DNA of 64,000 nt, taken from Gracilaria domingensis (taxonomy: Eukaryota > Rhodophyta > Florideophyceae > Gracilariales > Gracilariaceae). Both the position numbers and the translations under genes were made by a program. Where the stretch lies: the NCBI GenBank assembly GCA_022539475.1, contig VCMS01000113.1, forward strand, positions 129,652 through 193,651, given 5' to 3'. Below are positions 52,220 to 62,289 of the stretch, one piece after another. Within the stretch, counting starts at the first letter, position 1; each line of letters starts with the position of its first letter. The notes under the pieces were generated by a model that did not search any database, was not told the origin of the DNA, and saw only the letters and a list, made by a program, of their open reading frames with translations.

Positions 52220-54910
52220 ATGCAACCTGATGATGCCCCCAACACCGTGGCCCCCTCCACCCAGACCGCTCACACCGACCGAAACACAGCGTTCTGGTCC
52301 GATCCCAGGCCCTCCAACCGCAACCCCAACTTCGTGCGAGACTATTTCCAGTCTTCGCGACTTCACTTCATCGGCTCCTTTCGCGCACGCTACGAGTCCA
52401 TGATGGTTTCAGTCGCCAAGAGGCTCAATGTTAGCCCTGGATCACTCATCAGTCCGGCCCCAAAGGCCACCTCGCGCGAGCGCGTCATAATTCACATTGA
52501 CATGGACTGCTTCTTCGCCAGCGTCGCCGTCAAGAAGGATCCCTCACTCCGTGGAAAATGCATCGCTGTTTGCCATGGCGGAGGCGAGATATCCTCTTGT
52601 AGTTATGAAGCTCGTAGCTATGGTGTGCGAGCCGGCATGTTCGCCAAGGACGCCCGCAAGCTTTGTCCGCAGCTGCTCAGCGTTCCATATCATTTTCCTA
52701 CTTATGAGGAGATCAGTATTCAGATTTATTCGCTGTTCTACGATTACCCCGGCGTTTATGTGGAGGCTGTCAGCGTAGATGAAGCGTATCTTGATGCTAC
52801 TAACGCCGTAGAGGCCGATACCTCCCAGTTCAACCCCGAAAGTCTCGCTGAAAACATTAGATCTCGCATTGTTTTGCAGACGGGATGTACTGCCAGCGCG
52901 GGAATTGGGCCCTCTAAGCTCATGGCGCGCCTTGCAACAAAAGCCGCCAAGCCAAATGGCCAATTCCGCGTGCGTCCAGAGAAAGTGATCGAATACATTG
53001 ATACGCTCAAGGTTGGCGACTTGCCGGGGGTAGGATGGCGCACTTCGAAGAAGATGACAGAGTTAGGAGTAAACAGTTTGCCGGACCTGCGAAACAAAAG
53101 CCTCACATTTCTGCAAACAAAGTTTGGTGATCGCCAAGGCCAGACGTTCCACGAATTGGCTCGGGCGATAGATCGTCGTCCTGTAGAGCCACTCAAGCCA
53201 AGAAAGTCAATCGGAGCTGAGGCTTCTTGGGGGATTCGTTTCGAACAAGACGAGGATGAAAAGCTCAACAAGTTTATCACTGATATGGCATCTGAGGTGG
53301 CATGTAGGGTTGCCAATGCCGGTGCCACCGGGTCTAAGATGGCTGTCAAACTTTACAGAAAGAAACCAAATTCCAGTATGGTGGGATACAAGTTCCTTGG
53401 TCATGGTCCATGCACCATGTTGTCTAGGATGTATAATGTTCCCAGAAACTGCGGGACTGAAACGCTTATACGTGTTCTTCGCGACGCTTGCATGAGAGTG
53501 TTTTCCGAAACCAAGATTCGAAATGATGAATTCCGAGGAATTGGCTTACAAGTATTGGACTTGAAGTTTGCAGACTTGAAGTTTGATCACTCTAGAACCG
53601 CGGTGAGAGGCATCAAACGAATTGATACCTTTTTCACGGCAACAAATCGTGATACAGCCATTGGGTCGAATCGCCGTCCCGTCCCTGCTCCTGAGCCTAC
53701 GAAGAAGGCTGCAACTAATACGGGTGCACCTGCTGTGAAGAATGGCGATAGGAGTGGCACACGAAATCGAAGAAGCCAGTCGAACGCTAGCGACTCGGAA
53801 GAGATATTACCAGACCCAGAAAAGAATACCGAGAAAAGAATAGATCATCAGCAGGTCGATAGCCGTGATGTTGAAATGAAAAGCAGCGAAGTCCTAGCAA
53901 TCGATAATGCTGAAGATGAAATTGAGGCACTTCAAACTCATGACCATGACCGTGCTTCTCATATGCGAAAAGGGGAGAAGACTTTGACCCAGAAGATACC
54001 ACCCGGTTGGGATAGAGCAGTCTTCAAGGCTCTACCCCCATCAATTCAAGCAGAACTGCTTCAGAGTAATGCAAATCAAACTGTCACTACCCGAGCTCCA
54101 GAGAAGTATGATCACGTTGATGCACCAATTGACGCTGGTCGTCGTGACAGAAAGAGGCGAACATCGACCAACAAAAGGGATAAGCCACTAGCGAAACTAT
54201 CGAAACGTCCGCGAAGAAAGCAAAAGGCACAGATCACAATGACTCAATTCGCGGACATCCGGGAGCTGCGAGACAAAGGTAATGAGGTACTCGATGCAGA
54301 AGAATTTCGGTCAAAACCGTTGAGAGAGTGTATTGAACTGCTGCACGACCTGAATCATGGACGTCGCCATTCTGTTTTGGGTGGGTATCGACGAAGAAAC
54401 AGTGGCAAAGACGCTATGAAATCCGTGACGTTCATGGAGGGCGAAAGATCTGATGCAGTGGGAGAAGCTGATACGCTTGACATACCGTCTCCTCCGAGCA
54501 TGAGTAGTGATAGCGACGAGGAGGATGCGGACAAGATTGTAAAGATAATGGAAAGAGAAGGAATAGAACACAAGCAAATCTATGCGGACGAGGACATCGA
54601 ATCGTTCTCTGAGAAACTGTACGTCTGGATGAATCGCACCGCATGCGATGTGAAGAGTGCTCACGTGGAGCTTCTTAGGGGACGACTAATGGAATATATT
54701 CGTTTGAAGCAACTGGAGCACGTGAGCGAGAATGTGCGACTTCTTCGGAGGTTTGCGGAAGCTGAATGTCTAAAGGGGTGGCGACCAAGTGTGAATGCAC
54801 TCCTGGAGGAAGTGCGAGAAGAAACGCATCGACAGCATGGTCTAGACCTGAGTCTACCGCCCATGTTCTCCGACTTGAACGTAAAAGCGTCATTGCTAAT
54901 AAACACATAA
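52220..54910 (+). CDS. REV1: DNA repair protein REV1 (Y-family translesion polymerase)
   Basis: Deoxycytidyl transferase and scaffold for translesion synthesis. 896 residues, single exon, ATG 52220. Motifs: NPNFVRDYFQSSRLHFIGSF (residues 35-54, REV1-specific), HIDMDCFFASVAVKK (catalytic Asp94 and Asp96), SSCSYEARSYGVRAGMF, VEAVSVDEAYLDA (Asp187-Glu188), ASAGIGPSKLMARLATK, DLPGVGWRTSKKM (helix-hairpin-helix), IGAEASWGIRF and VKLYRKKPNSS (little finger). A ubiquitin-binding motif, GWDRAVFKALPPSIQAELL, lies near residue 595, and the C-terminal polymerase-interaction domain (DVKSAHVELLRGRLMEYI...VSENVRLLRRFAE) near 790-887. The N-terminal BRCT domain usual in REV1 is not seen; only about 34 residues precede the REV1 core. 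Confidence 0.93.
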   Translation: MQPDDAPNTVAPSTQTAHTDRNTAFWSDPRPSNRNPNFVRDYFQSSRLHFIGSFRARYESMMVSVAKRLNVSPGSLISPAPKATSRERVIIHIDMDCFFASVAVKKDPSLRGKCIAVCHGGGEISSCSYEARSYGVRAGMFAKDARKLCPQLLSVPYHFPTYEEISIQIYSLFYDYPGVYVEAVSVDEAYLDATNAVEADTSQFNPESLAENIRSRIVLQTGCTASAGIGPSKLMARLATKAAKPNGQFRVRPEKVIEYIDTLKVGDLPGVGWRTSKKMTELGVNSLPDLRNKSLTFLQTKFGDRQGQTFHELARAIDRRPVEPLKPRKSIGAEASWGIRFEQDEDEKLNKFITDMASEVACRVANAGATGSKMAVKLYRKKPNSSMVGYKFLGHGPCTMLSRMYNVPRNCGTETLIRVLRDACMRVFSETKIRNDEFRGIGLQVLDLKFADLKFDHSRTAVRGIKRIDTFFTATNRDTAIGSNRRPVPAPEPTKKAATNTGAPAVKNGDRSGTRNRRSQSNASDSEEILPDPEKNTEKRIDHQQVDSRDVEMKSSEVLAIDNAEDEIEALQTHDHDRASHMRKGEKTLTQKIPPGWDRAVFKALPPSIQAELLQSNANQTVTTRAPEKYDHVDAPIDAGRRDRKRRTSTNKRDKPLAKLSKRPRRKQKAQITMTQFADIRELRDKGNEVLDAEEFRSKPLRECIELLHDLNHGRRHSVLGGYRRRNSGKDAMKSVTFMEGERSDAVGEADTLDIPSPPSMSSDSDEEDADKIVKIMEREGIEHKQIYADEDIESFSEKLYVWMNRTACDVKSAHVELLRGRLMEYIRLKQLEHVSENVRLLRRFAEAECLKGWRPSVNALLEEVREETHRQHGLDLSLPPMFSDLNVKASLLINT

Positions 54911-55162
54911 TAACAAGTGACAATGAAATAAGCAAAACGGGTTGTAGTATTAGTTAAGACCGAAGCAGATATGACTACAAGCTCTTAGAAATATAGTGCA
55001 CGATTCCAAAATACTTGTGCATTGCGCAGCACACGTCAGGACGTTGTTACTTGGCGCGCTCCTTAATATCTGGCGTCGAAATGAGACGGACGATAATGAA
55101 GAGAAGCAATGATGCGAGCGGTGTTATGGCAATGAGTTCTAAAAAGTATAGGGATGAAGAAT
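54911..55162. other. Convergent 3' spacer (REV1 / VMA7), no gene seen
   Basis: Short AT-richer spacer. The plus ORF 55015-55272 is antisense to the V-ATPase exon 3 and is rejected. Confidence 0.4.
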
Positions 55163-55722
55163 TTAGGCTGATCCAAGCATTCCGCGGACTCTTTGCAAAA
55201 TGGAGTCCTTTGAGGGATCGTACGGATGCTCCTTGGACGGAATTTCAAGAACTGCAGGTACTGGCATGTTGAATTTTGTCACGGTGGAACGAATCTTATC
55301 GGCAATCTATGACATTGATGACACACAGCGACGCGTTAGATGTGAAGCTGAAGCACGACGATAGGCTTCGAGCAGCAAGCGACTTGGAACACGTACGTAT
55401 TGATTGATGAGAAGAATGGCAATGTCCTCTCTTTCAGTAAATCTCTTGAAGGCTTCTTCGATGGCCTGAACCGGAGTTTCCTCTTCTCACGCGAGCAAGT
55501 TTGACAAGAAGGAAATGCGTCAGCGCATTCGAACATGAGAAATGGGGAGAAGCCCGGAGATTATTGTAGCGTACTTGGATCAACGACGAAAAAATTGGAG
55601 CCAGTAGACGGCTGATTGTCACCAACACCAGCGAGAAGGAAGCCTGTTGTGGTGTCTTCATCGCCAATGACAGCGATTAAGAAGCCGCCCTCGCGCGATT
55701 TGTACGTCTTTCTGCCGGCCAT
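55163..55722 (-). CDS. V-type proton ATPase subunit F, three exons
   Basis: Part of the central rotor stalk of the V1 sector, which couples ATP hydrolysis to proton pumping into vacuoles and endomembranes. Minus-strand exons 55722-55575, 55482-55397, 55306-55163. Introns are 55483-55574 (GTACGC...AAG) and 55307-55396 (GTACGT...TAG). All phases fit, giving 125 residues (family about 115-130). Protein features: GGFLIAVIGDEDTTTGFLLAG (signature), NFFVVDPKETPVQAIEEAF, REDIAILLINQYIADKIR, PVPAVLEIPSKEHPYDPSKDSIL, QRVRGMLG. None of the single-exon frames in this region shows the whole protein. It lies between the convergent REV1 3' end and a GC-rich promoter shared with the CXC gene. Confidence 0.93.
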
Positions 55723-56705
55723 ATTTCAGGTGGGTGTGAGTGAATTGGGCGTGCGTAAGGTCGCTACCGGTGCGAACAAAGACGAGCTAGATATATATCA
55801 GGGACGGGAGACAAGAACGCGTGAGCAACAGAGTGATTGCAATAGAAAACCGTTGGGAATGACGGTGGCGAGCACCGCGCGCGTGGACGTGGCCGAACAG
55901 TGGCACAAGCCCGGCAGCTTGCATTGGCGAATGCGTGTATCGCGTGGCTTGCAAGTTGCAACGGCGACGCGGCGCGTGTGCGACGTGGGCGCAACTTCAA
56001 AGAAATGGCACGTCCCGCCAAAAGCAGCGCACGCGACGCTTTTTGAAGCGCCGCATCAAATTTCAAAAAGTGCGGCTGCCGCGGCGTATGACGCACTGTG
56101 TCCGGCACACGCGCGCCAGCCGCGCCGCGCGCATGCGAGTGCATTTGGTTTGCTGCCCTTTTTTCAAGTTCAACTTTGGCCTGGCGCGCCTTTGCTGACG
56201 CACATCCCACGACGCTCCACCGCGACCCCCCCACCTCCACCCCGCGCCGTCTGCAGCTTGTGACCTCCGCGCGCTGATTTGCCTCCGTCGAGCGTCCCTC
56301 TTGTTCGGCTTTGCCGTCCAGTCGTCGAGGACATTGCCTGGCGCTCCCCCGCTTGTGTGCGCGCGTCTGCCGCTGCGTGCTTTTGAACTCCGCTGTTTCT
56401 CCCCGTGGTCAGCGCGTTTGAAATTTCGCTGCGTCGTGTCGTGCCCCTCAGTGCGTGTTCTCGCGACAAATTCCAAACTTGCGCCTCGCTCCTCCCTGCC
56501 TTCGCCCATTGCTTCATCCGCGTTTAGAACCGCCTCTATCCGTGCGACAATCTCTTGCGTTCACACCGTTTAGAGCAACTGCCTCTGGCGACAAGCACGA
56601 ATTCGTTGTGCTGTTCGTGCATCCCGTTCCACCATTCCTCCCGAGCATCAACAACATCGCGTCCGTCCGCATGCCACCAAGCCCACCCTCCTTCGAGAAG
56701 CAAAA
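55723..56705. promoter_or_regulatory. GC-rich divergent promoter region (VMA7 / CXC gene)
   Basis: CpG-rich, with long frames on both strands (55616-56263 plus, 55764-56240 and 56063-56509 minus) that overlap each other and lack motifs. Contains no supported gene. Confidence 0.4.
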
Positions 56706-58330
56706 ATGCAAATGTCGGAGGGTCTCACCGATGGTCTGGCTGTACTAGCAGCGTAAGTTGCGTCCTCAATCCTTTGACCACATTCAAATCGCGCTGCACA
56801 CGTATCGTTCGGCTCAATTCTGACCGTTGTTCGCTTTGTCGTTGCGTTCGTAATCGATAAGTGCCGGCGCATTGGACAGCGCTAAAAACACCCCACTGCC
56901 GTCGCCGCTACATGTCAGAACCAATGATCGCGTAAGTTTGTTTCTTTGTCACTTATTGTTCAAGAGTTCGCCTTTCTAATACGTTTGCAAACTCACCCTT
57001 CTGTTCTCTCGTGTCAACCTTTTCCTCGTCAATGTCTGATTCGTTTTCGCAACTAAAGCTGCAGAGTGGAGCAAACCCCGATCCAGTATCTCGTGCGCCT
57101 CCTTTATCCCCATCTCCGCGCTTTGCTTCCGCCCAATACCAGCTTCCGTCACTGCAACCCGCCTTTCAGTATAGCCAGCCTCTCAGTTCTCAACCTCCTC
57201 TCCAAGTAGCTAGACAGATCAAGTTTGGAAATGTGAATGATGATCCACAACCTCAACCCCCTGACGATTCTGCCCCCAACAACGGACAAGAGTCGCGAGC
57301 CGAGAAAGGCTGCAACTGTAAGAATTCCAGATGTCTCAAGCTTTATTGCGAGTGTTTCGCAAAGGGACTCACCTGCGGCCCACATTGCAACTGCCGTAAT
57401 TGTCGGAACAACGGAAAGTTTCCAGATGAGAAACAAGCCGCAGTCGAGGTCATACTAGAGCGGAATCCCAACGCCTTCCAGCCAAAAGTTAAGCGAAAAG
57501 CAACTGGAGCATTTGGCGCTCTGGGCAGAGAGAAGCACCAAAAAGGCTGCAACTGTCGGAAAAGCGGATGTCTTAAACGCTATTGTGAATGTTTTCAGGC
57601 GTCTGTGCTGTGTTCGGAACTGTGCAAATGTGTCAACTGTCGCAACTCTGAAGGTTCGGATCATTTCGTGAAGGCGAAGAAAGCTTCAAGTCGCTCTGGT
57701 AACGGAGTCTTGCAAACTGGAAACTCTGCGGCACCGAGACGAGGTACGAACGCTTCTTTCGGACGGTCACATTCTTCGAGTGAATCATTTGTCGGAAAAC
57801 GCGAAGCACAGCCGCTCAAGTTGAGTGAACCACCTGCCAAACGCGCCTTGTTTCAAAAAGGACCGGCGCTTAAGTCCAGGTTAGGCGACCCCTGTGCTCC
57901 TGGTGGACTCCATTATGAGAGTTCTAGAATTGATGAGGATCGCCCTGAAAAAATCATGGCTGCTGCGAAAAAAGCGCTCAGCAGCGGTATTATTGCAGAA
58001 GCCCAGAAAGACACTAACCTACTACTGAAGATATTTGTTGAGGCAGCGGGCGATTTCAGATCTGGCTCTGCGTTTTCCCTGTGCCGAGGGGCTTCTACGA
58101 AGGCCCCAGAAGCAAATGGTACAAGCAAGGGCAAGTCGTTTGGAACGGTGTCATTAATGTGCGATGAAGGTAATGTAGATGATGAAGGGGGCTCACAAGA
58201 CAGTCGTCCAGTTTGGTACATGGAAACAGAAAAGAAGGTGCTCGAAACATGTGCGAGGTCGCTGTATCTGATTGCCAATGCATCTCGGCGGAAAACAAAT
58301 GTTGAACCTTTAGGTCGTCGACGGAGATGA
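56706..58330 (+). CDS. Tesmin/TSO1-like CXC-domain protein (LIN54 family)
   Basis: Two cysteine-rich CXC domains bind DNA (CHR-type promoter elements) in LIN54/TSO1 proteins that control cell-cycle genes. [20 protein letters not shown] with [13 protein letters not shown] is at about 57309-57420, and [20 protein letters not shown] with [12 protein letters not shown] at about 57544-57650, joined by the short conserved linker. Upstream two GTAAGT donors suggest introns. Model: exons 56706-56752, 56919-56931 (13 nt) and 57065-58330, phases exact, giving an N-terminus [20 protein letters not shown]. The simpler alternative is a single exon from ATG 57032 (432 residues). The C-terminal half is helical ([19 protein letters not shown]). 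Convergent with the BAP31-like gene. Confidence 0.85.
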
Positions 58331-58468
58331 CGTACCAGAATTACATGTTATTATAACGCGTTATGTACATGATCTTTTCCCTTTTCGAGCCTTCAATGTT
58401 GTAACGGAGCATTTGCTTGCTGCGATCATGTGAACTCACAGCGAATATGGGCAAGTGCACATTTTCGG

Positions 58469-58951
58469 CTAGTTGCGTTTATGTTCTTCGCCTATGGTTT
58501 CTCCTGTTTCTGTAATCGGTTTGTTTCCATTGTAAGACTTGATTCGGTCTCGGAGCTGGACCTCGATGGAAGCAAGACGTACCAATCGAGCTATTGCCAG
58601 CAGAGCCACCATAGCGAAGCTTGCGAGGTAGAAATTTCGCTCTGCTCGAACCTTTTGCCATCGATAGTCAGTCGCAGGTGTGACAAAGGCAGGGTCATGA
58701 ATTGCACCTCCCAGTTCTTTCTGCGAGCGTTTTGCGGCAATGCGAAGCCCGTTGAGACTTTCTGCCAAAGCCAAGAAAAGCGCGAAAGTGAGGTATTTAA
58801 CGAAGTTGCTCAGCATCTCTTGAGCCTTTATGCGGAAGATCCATCTCGAAATGTTTTTTCGAACACCCCACGGCAGTGGTGCGCATAATGCCAGCAAAAT
58901 TGCTAGCTCGACAAATAGAACAGTAGACACCGTTTTCCACAATAACGACAT
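58469..58951 (-). CDS. BAP31-like ER membrane protein
   Basis: Family members (BAP29/BAP31, yeast Yet1/Yet3) are ER proteins that help sort and export membrane proteins. 160 residues, single exon, ATG 58951. Three hydrophobic segments: residues about 6-28 (VSTVLFVELAILLALCAPLP), 50-66 (VKYLTFALFLALAESLNGL) and 108-128 (FYLASFAMVALLAIARLV), with the family pattern KVRAERNFYLASFA. Unlike animal BAP31 the cytosolic coiled-coil tail is short and ends EEHKRN, with no clear KKxx signal although it is charged. 138 bp separate it from the convergent CXC gene. Confidence 0.82.
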   Translation of the reverse strand: MSLLWKTVSTVLFVELAILLALCAPLPWGVRKNISRWIFRIKAQEMLSNFVKYLTFALFLALAESLNGLRIAAKRSQKELGGAIHDPAFVTPATDYRWQKVRAERNFYLASFAMVALLAIARLVRLASIEVQLRDRIKSYNGNKPITETGETIGEEHKRN

Positions 58952-59983
58952 TTCGCGGCCCCGGTCGTTGGAGAATGAAGATCCAGTATTTGTTGGTCAG
59001 CGATGAGCCAAGGACTTCGAGGTCTCCCACTACTGCCCGCTATACTGTGATAAGTCTTCTTTCGCAATTTGGGATGTCTCGATCGGGTGCGTCCCGATGA
59101 TTTCTTTGCGTTGCACTGCAACGGTTGCGGTAGTGACCAAGGACTGTAAGTTAGCGCTACGAATGATGCGGCTCCGCTGCTTACAAAGACTCGTTCCTGA
59201 TGAGCTCTATCGTGAAACAGAAGAGAGACGTCAGCAGCAAATGTATGATATCGCTGTCGCTGGGATCATCACCGCGATTTCTGTCCCGTGCAAGACAAGC
59301 AGTATCGAGGGAAAAGAAATCAGCGACGGATTGAGGAAACCCAATGACGTGTGCCTTATCTACTGTCTTCTGGTTCAGATCTTTGCGGTCCGTGATGTTC
59401 AGAATAATTCGGAAAATAGGATTTCGAGCGCGTGCCACGGGGTACCGACGGTACCGACGGTACAGTAGTAGGTCAGCCTGAGGCTCAGGTCCGTGGAGCT
59501 CCTCGAAGCGCGAGTGGACCTGTAGCTGCCTTTCTTCTTCTCTACTTCGGACATCGACCTCTAATTCCTGCCCTTCTCTGCGTGCCTCATAGCTCAAGCT
59601 TTGTCTTCAACCGCCGTGCTCTCCGCGCTTTTCGCCCTTCACGCCGCCACTCGGCGCCACAGCACAGCGACACAACCACAGCACAGTGCCACAACCGTAT
59701 TCAAATCATACCTAATCAAACCCACCAACCATGCTAAAGCGCCACCCAGCTGGATCCTCTCTTGCTCAGCTATGGCTTAAACAAGGCGTTCCGCCTTCTT
59801 TCCGCAATTATTAGTTTCACCTTTTAGGTGGGACTACCAAAGGTACAGCGGCTGTAAGACTTATCTTAAAAGGCTGTACTACAGCCTATAAAGATAAAGT
59901 TTGGAGTAAAGATGTTTGTTCTTCTTTCTTCTTTAGTATGGTCCTCTACTCCTTATTTCGAAGTAAAGGGAGAGTTTACCGTT
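58952..59983 (+). other. Intergenic with weak ORF (59097-59468)
   Basis: The plus frame 59097-59468 contains LVPDELYRETEERRQQQMYDIAVAG and follows a GTAAGT (59147) and a 5' piece with ALHCNGCGSD in another frame. It could be a small two-exon gene, but no family is recognised. A 9-bp tandem repeat GGTACCGAC lies at 59441-59463. A short frame opens at ATG 59730 (MLKRHPAGSSLAQ) and stops soon after. No other gene is supported. Confidence 0.25.
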
Positions 59984-60202
59984 TTAGATGTAGCTCTCTT
60001 TCTTACAAAAGGCCAAAAACTTCGACGGCTGCTGCCTAATCATATCTATCATTGTTTTGTCTTTCCTTCCTCTGGCTGTAGGAAGTTCTTCGCTACGGGA
60101 TCTGTTCGTGTGCGGACATCTAAACAGTACGTGTTGAACGTCTTTGTGCACATGTACCCCGCATTCCCACCGAAGACTCTTTTTGTTCACGTAGGAAGAC
60201 AC
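59984..60202 (-). pseudogene. LINE (non-LTR retrotransposon) C-terminal relic
   Basis: Minus frame reading CGVHVHKDVQHVLFRCPHTN and then MIDMIRQQPSKFLAFCKKE. This parallels the end of the LINE at 60525-61372 (VEHYLLRCPKRTL, IIRKWPEKVLAFLVRE): a C-x-H-x-L-x-x-C zinc motif followed by a basic helix, the usual tail of non-LTR retrotransposon ORF2. It is a second, more diverged fragment. The plus ORF 59912-60217 is its shadow. Confidence 0.55.
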
Positions 60203-60524
60203 AGGATGAAGCTCTGAAACATGGCCCGTGGAGAACTACGCAAGAACAACCTCCGCTTTTCTTGCTTCACACGAGTCGTCTGTGCCTTCCCAGCGGTGTT
60301 GGGCAATGGATTTGCTTGTTGCTCTGCATCGAAGGATGGCGCGCACATCCAAAGAGTCTACTGGAACTTGGACTTGCAATAGCAAAAGATGTTCGTTCGT
60401 TTGTGTAAAGAATTGCGGTCCATTCTTTGATTTTGCTTTGCTTTTTCCATCCGCTTAACGCGGTGTCCAAATTGTGGCTTTCTTGCTTTTGGAGCAGCGG
60501 ACGCCACTGTGGATGGATACAGCT

Positions 60525-61372
60525 CTCTCTCTCTCTCTTTATGGGTGTAACAGCCTAATTCCGGCGTGCTACAGATCGTTTCTGTTGAAAGAAACGTTCT
60601 CTCACTAGGAAGGCCAAAACCTTTTCAGGCCATTTTCTAATTATCGTCTTAACAGCTAGACCCTGTCGATCACTTAGAGCAGGTAAACACAAACGTCGGG
60701 ACAAAGTCCTCTTTGGGCATCTCAAAAGATAATGCTCAACTGAATTCAGTACTCCAGGTCTACAGCTGCAAACCAACCTCTTTCCTTGCAAATAAGTACC
60801 CAAAGGATGCAAATACGGTGAATGTCCAACATAAAGCTGTGCTAAAGTAGCTTCCGCTTCTCGTAAGGACACAATATCTCCAAGCACTTCTGGTACTGCC
60901 TGCAATAAAGGTCCTCTCTCATTATGATCTCTTATCCTTCTGAAAACATCAGAATAGTCAATTGGAATAGTAATTTGAGCCTCAACAGGCAAGTTCAGAG
61001 CTTCACTTGCCAATCCATCGACGAATTCATTCTTCTCTAACCCACAGTGACTTGGTATCCAAAGCATGTCAACCGGGCAAACCGCACCGACGTGAAACAG
61101 CAGACGTGAAACTTCTTGCACCGAGTATGACTGTCTTCGCAACGGCGATTGCAAACTTTCTAAGAGGCTCAGCGAGTCAAGCAAGATACGGATTCTACCT
61201 CTCCAGCCATTGTCAACTCTATGGCTTACGTTCTTCAGACCTATTCGCAGCGCTATTGTCTCAGCATTAAACGAACATACTCCAATTCCCGCTGGGGCAA
61301 CTTCTGCTTGAGGGTCTACCTGATTATTCCACCATATTGCCACTGCGCTTGCCCCTACTTCTTTCACTTGAA
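60525..61372 (-). mobile_element. 5'-truncated LINE insertion with 12-bp target duplication
   Basis: Flanked by ATGGATACAGCT at 60513-60524 and 61373-61384. On the minus strand it starts inside the RNase H domain and ends with a simple AG tail (plus-strand CTCTCTCTCTCT at 60525-60538). Long target duplications, 5' truncation and a simple 3' tail are typical of target-primed reverse transcription. Confidence 0.85.
60555..61367 (-). CDS. LINE RNase H domain and zinc-knuckle tail (fragment)
   Basis: Open for 270 codons from the truncation point; the first codon is not ATG. RNase H features: ASAVAIWWNN strand, SFNAETIALRIGLKNV (catalytic Glu), RIRILLDSLSLLESL (Asp), MLWIPSHCGLEKNEFVDGLAS (His and last Asp). 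The first catalytic Asp would lie just before the truncation. The tail VEHYLLRCPKRTLSRRL plus KTIIRKWPEKVLAFLVRE is that of non-LTR elements carrying RNase H. The reading frame has no stops, so insertion is recent. It is not a host gene. Confidence 0.8.
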   Translation of the reverse strand: MKEVGASAVAIWWNNQVDPQAEVAPAGIGVCSFNAETIALRIGLKNVSHRVDNGWRGRIRILLDSLSLLESLQSPLRRQSYSVQEVSRLLFHVGAVCPVDMLWIPSHCGLEKNEFVDGLASEALNLPVEAQITIPIDYSDVFRRIRDHNERGPLLQAVPEVLGDIVSLREAEATLAQLYVGHSPYLHPLGTYLQGKRLVCSCRPGVLNSVEHYLLRCPKRTLSRRLCLPALSDRQGLAVKTIIRKWPEKVLAFLVRERFFQQKRSVARRN

Positions 61373-61384
61373 ATGGATACAGCT

Positions 61385-62289
61385 GAGCTCATTCGAGACG
61401 TCCGGGGGAAAGTATAACTCTGATGAGCATTATGTATTTGGTTCTCTAAGGTCTTCGCGGAGTGTAGGTATGCGGAGATTGAACGGCTCGTAGTTTTGGC
61501 CTGATTCTTGCTGGAAGGCTAGGCAGAACACTGGGCTTCAGTTGAAGTTATTTTTCATTTGAACTCAGTTCGTTCTGGGTTTCTTTGTGGAACGTTTAGC
61601 GGAAATCTGCTCCACTTCGACCCCTCGGGGAAGGGGTACAAGTTCGTCCGACCGGCGAGAAATTGTGCGAGACCAGCATTAACTCCCACGCCCTGGCGCG
61701 TCCCATCCCCTGCCACTGAGAATAGGAGGGACTCCAAGAGAACGTCGAATGCTGCCCTGGGGTGGAACTGTTATTGTTAGAGGATTCCGAAATACCCATA
61801 CCGACCCATTCTATCATCGCATCGGCATGAGATCATTAACCCAGCTTTACCACCGGTTTCGTTTGACCATCGTCACCAATGTTTTATAGAACTGATATGA
61901 TAATGGGCCAGCCTCTAATGATGACTGCAAGTTATCTATTTTCTGCCGTCGTTTTGCGCTTCTCTTCATTATCCAACGGCAGAGACCTTATCAAGAGTGC
62001 TCGGGCCCACTCTACTTGGCCTACACCATCATATGACATATTATGATATATAGGCTTTCAATCTTGGGCCATAACATCATGTATGAGTACTTTTTGTCCG
62101 GAACACGTCTCAGATGTGCCTGCTTTCGTCATCCACAAAGTAGGTCATTCCGTTACATGCGGACAACCTTCTAAGCTGTTTTCTATCTCTCTCGTCAACT
62201 GCACTAGTTTGGCTGTAAAGCTGTGTTGCTATTGGATGATGCGTCCTTGTAGTTCTTCATGACTCGGAAGACTTGAACATGAACGCAGT
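61385..62289. other. No recognised gene
   Basis: ORFs 61555-61737, 61559-61780 and 61596-61817 are mutually overlapping and unmotivated. The last few hundred bases should include the promoter of the next gene. Confidence 0.4.

Noticed and set aside
55616-56517. Long ORFs on both strands
   Set aside because: Overlap VMA7 exon 1 or one another in GC-rich promoter DNA; no recognisable protein.
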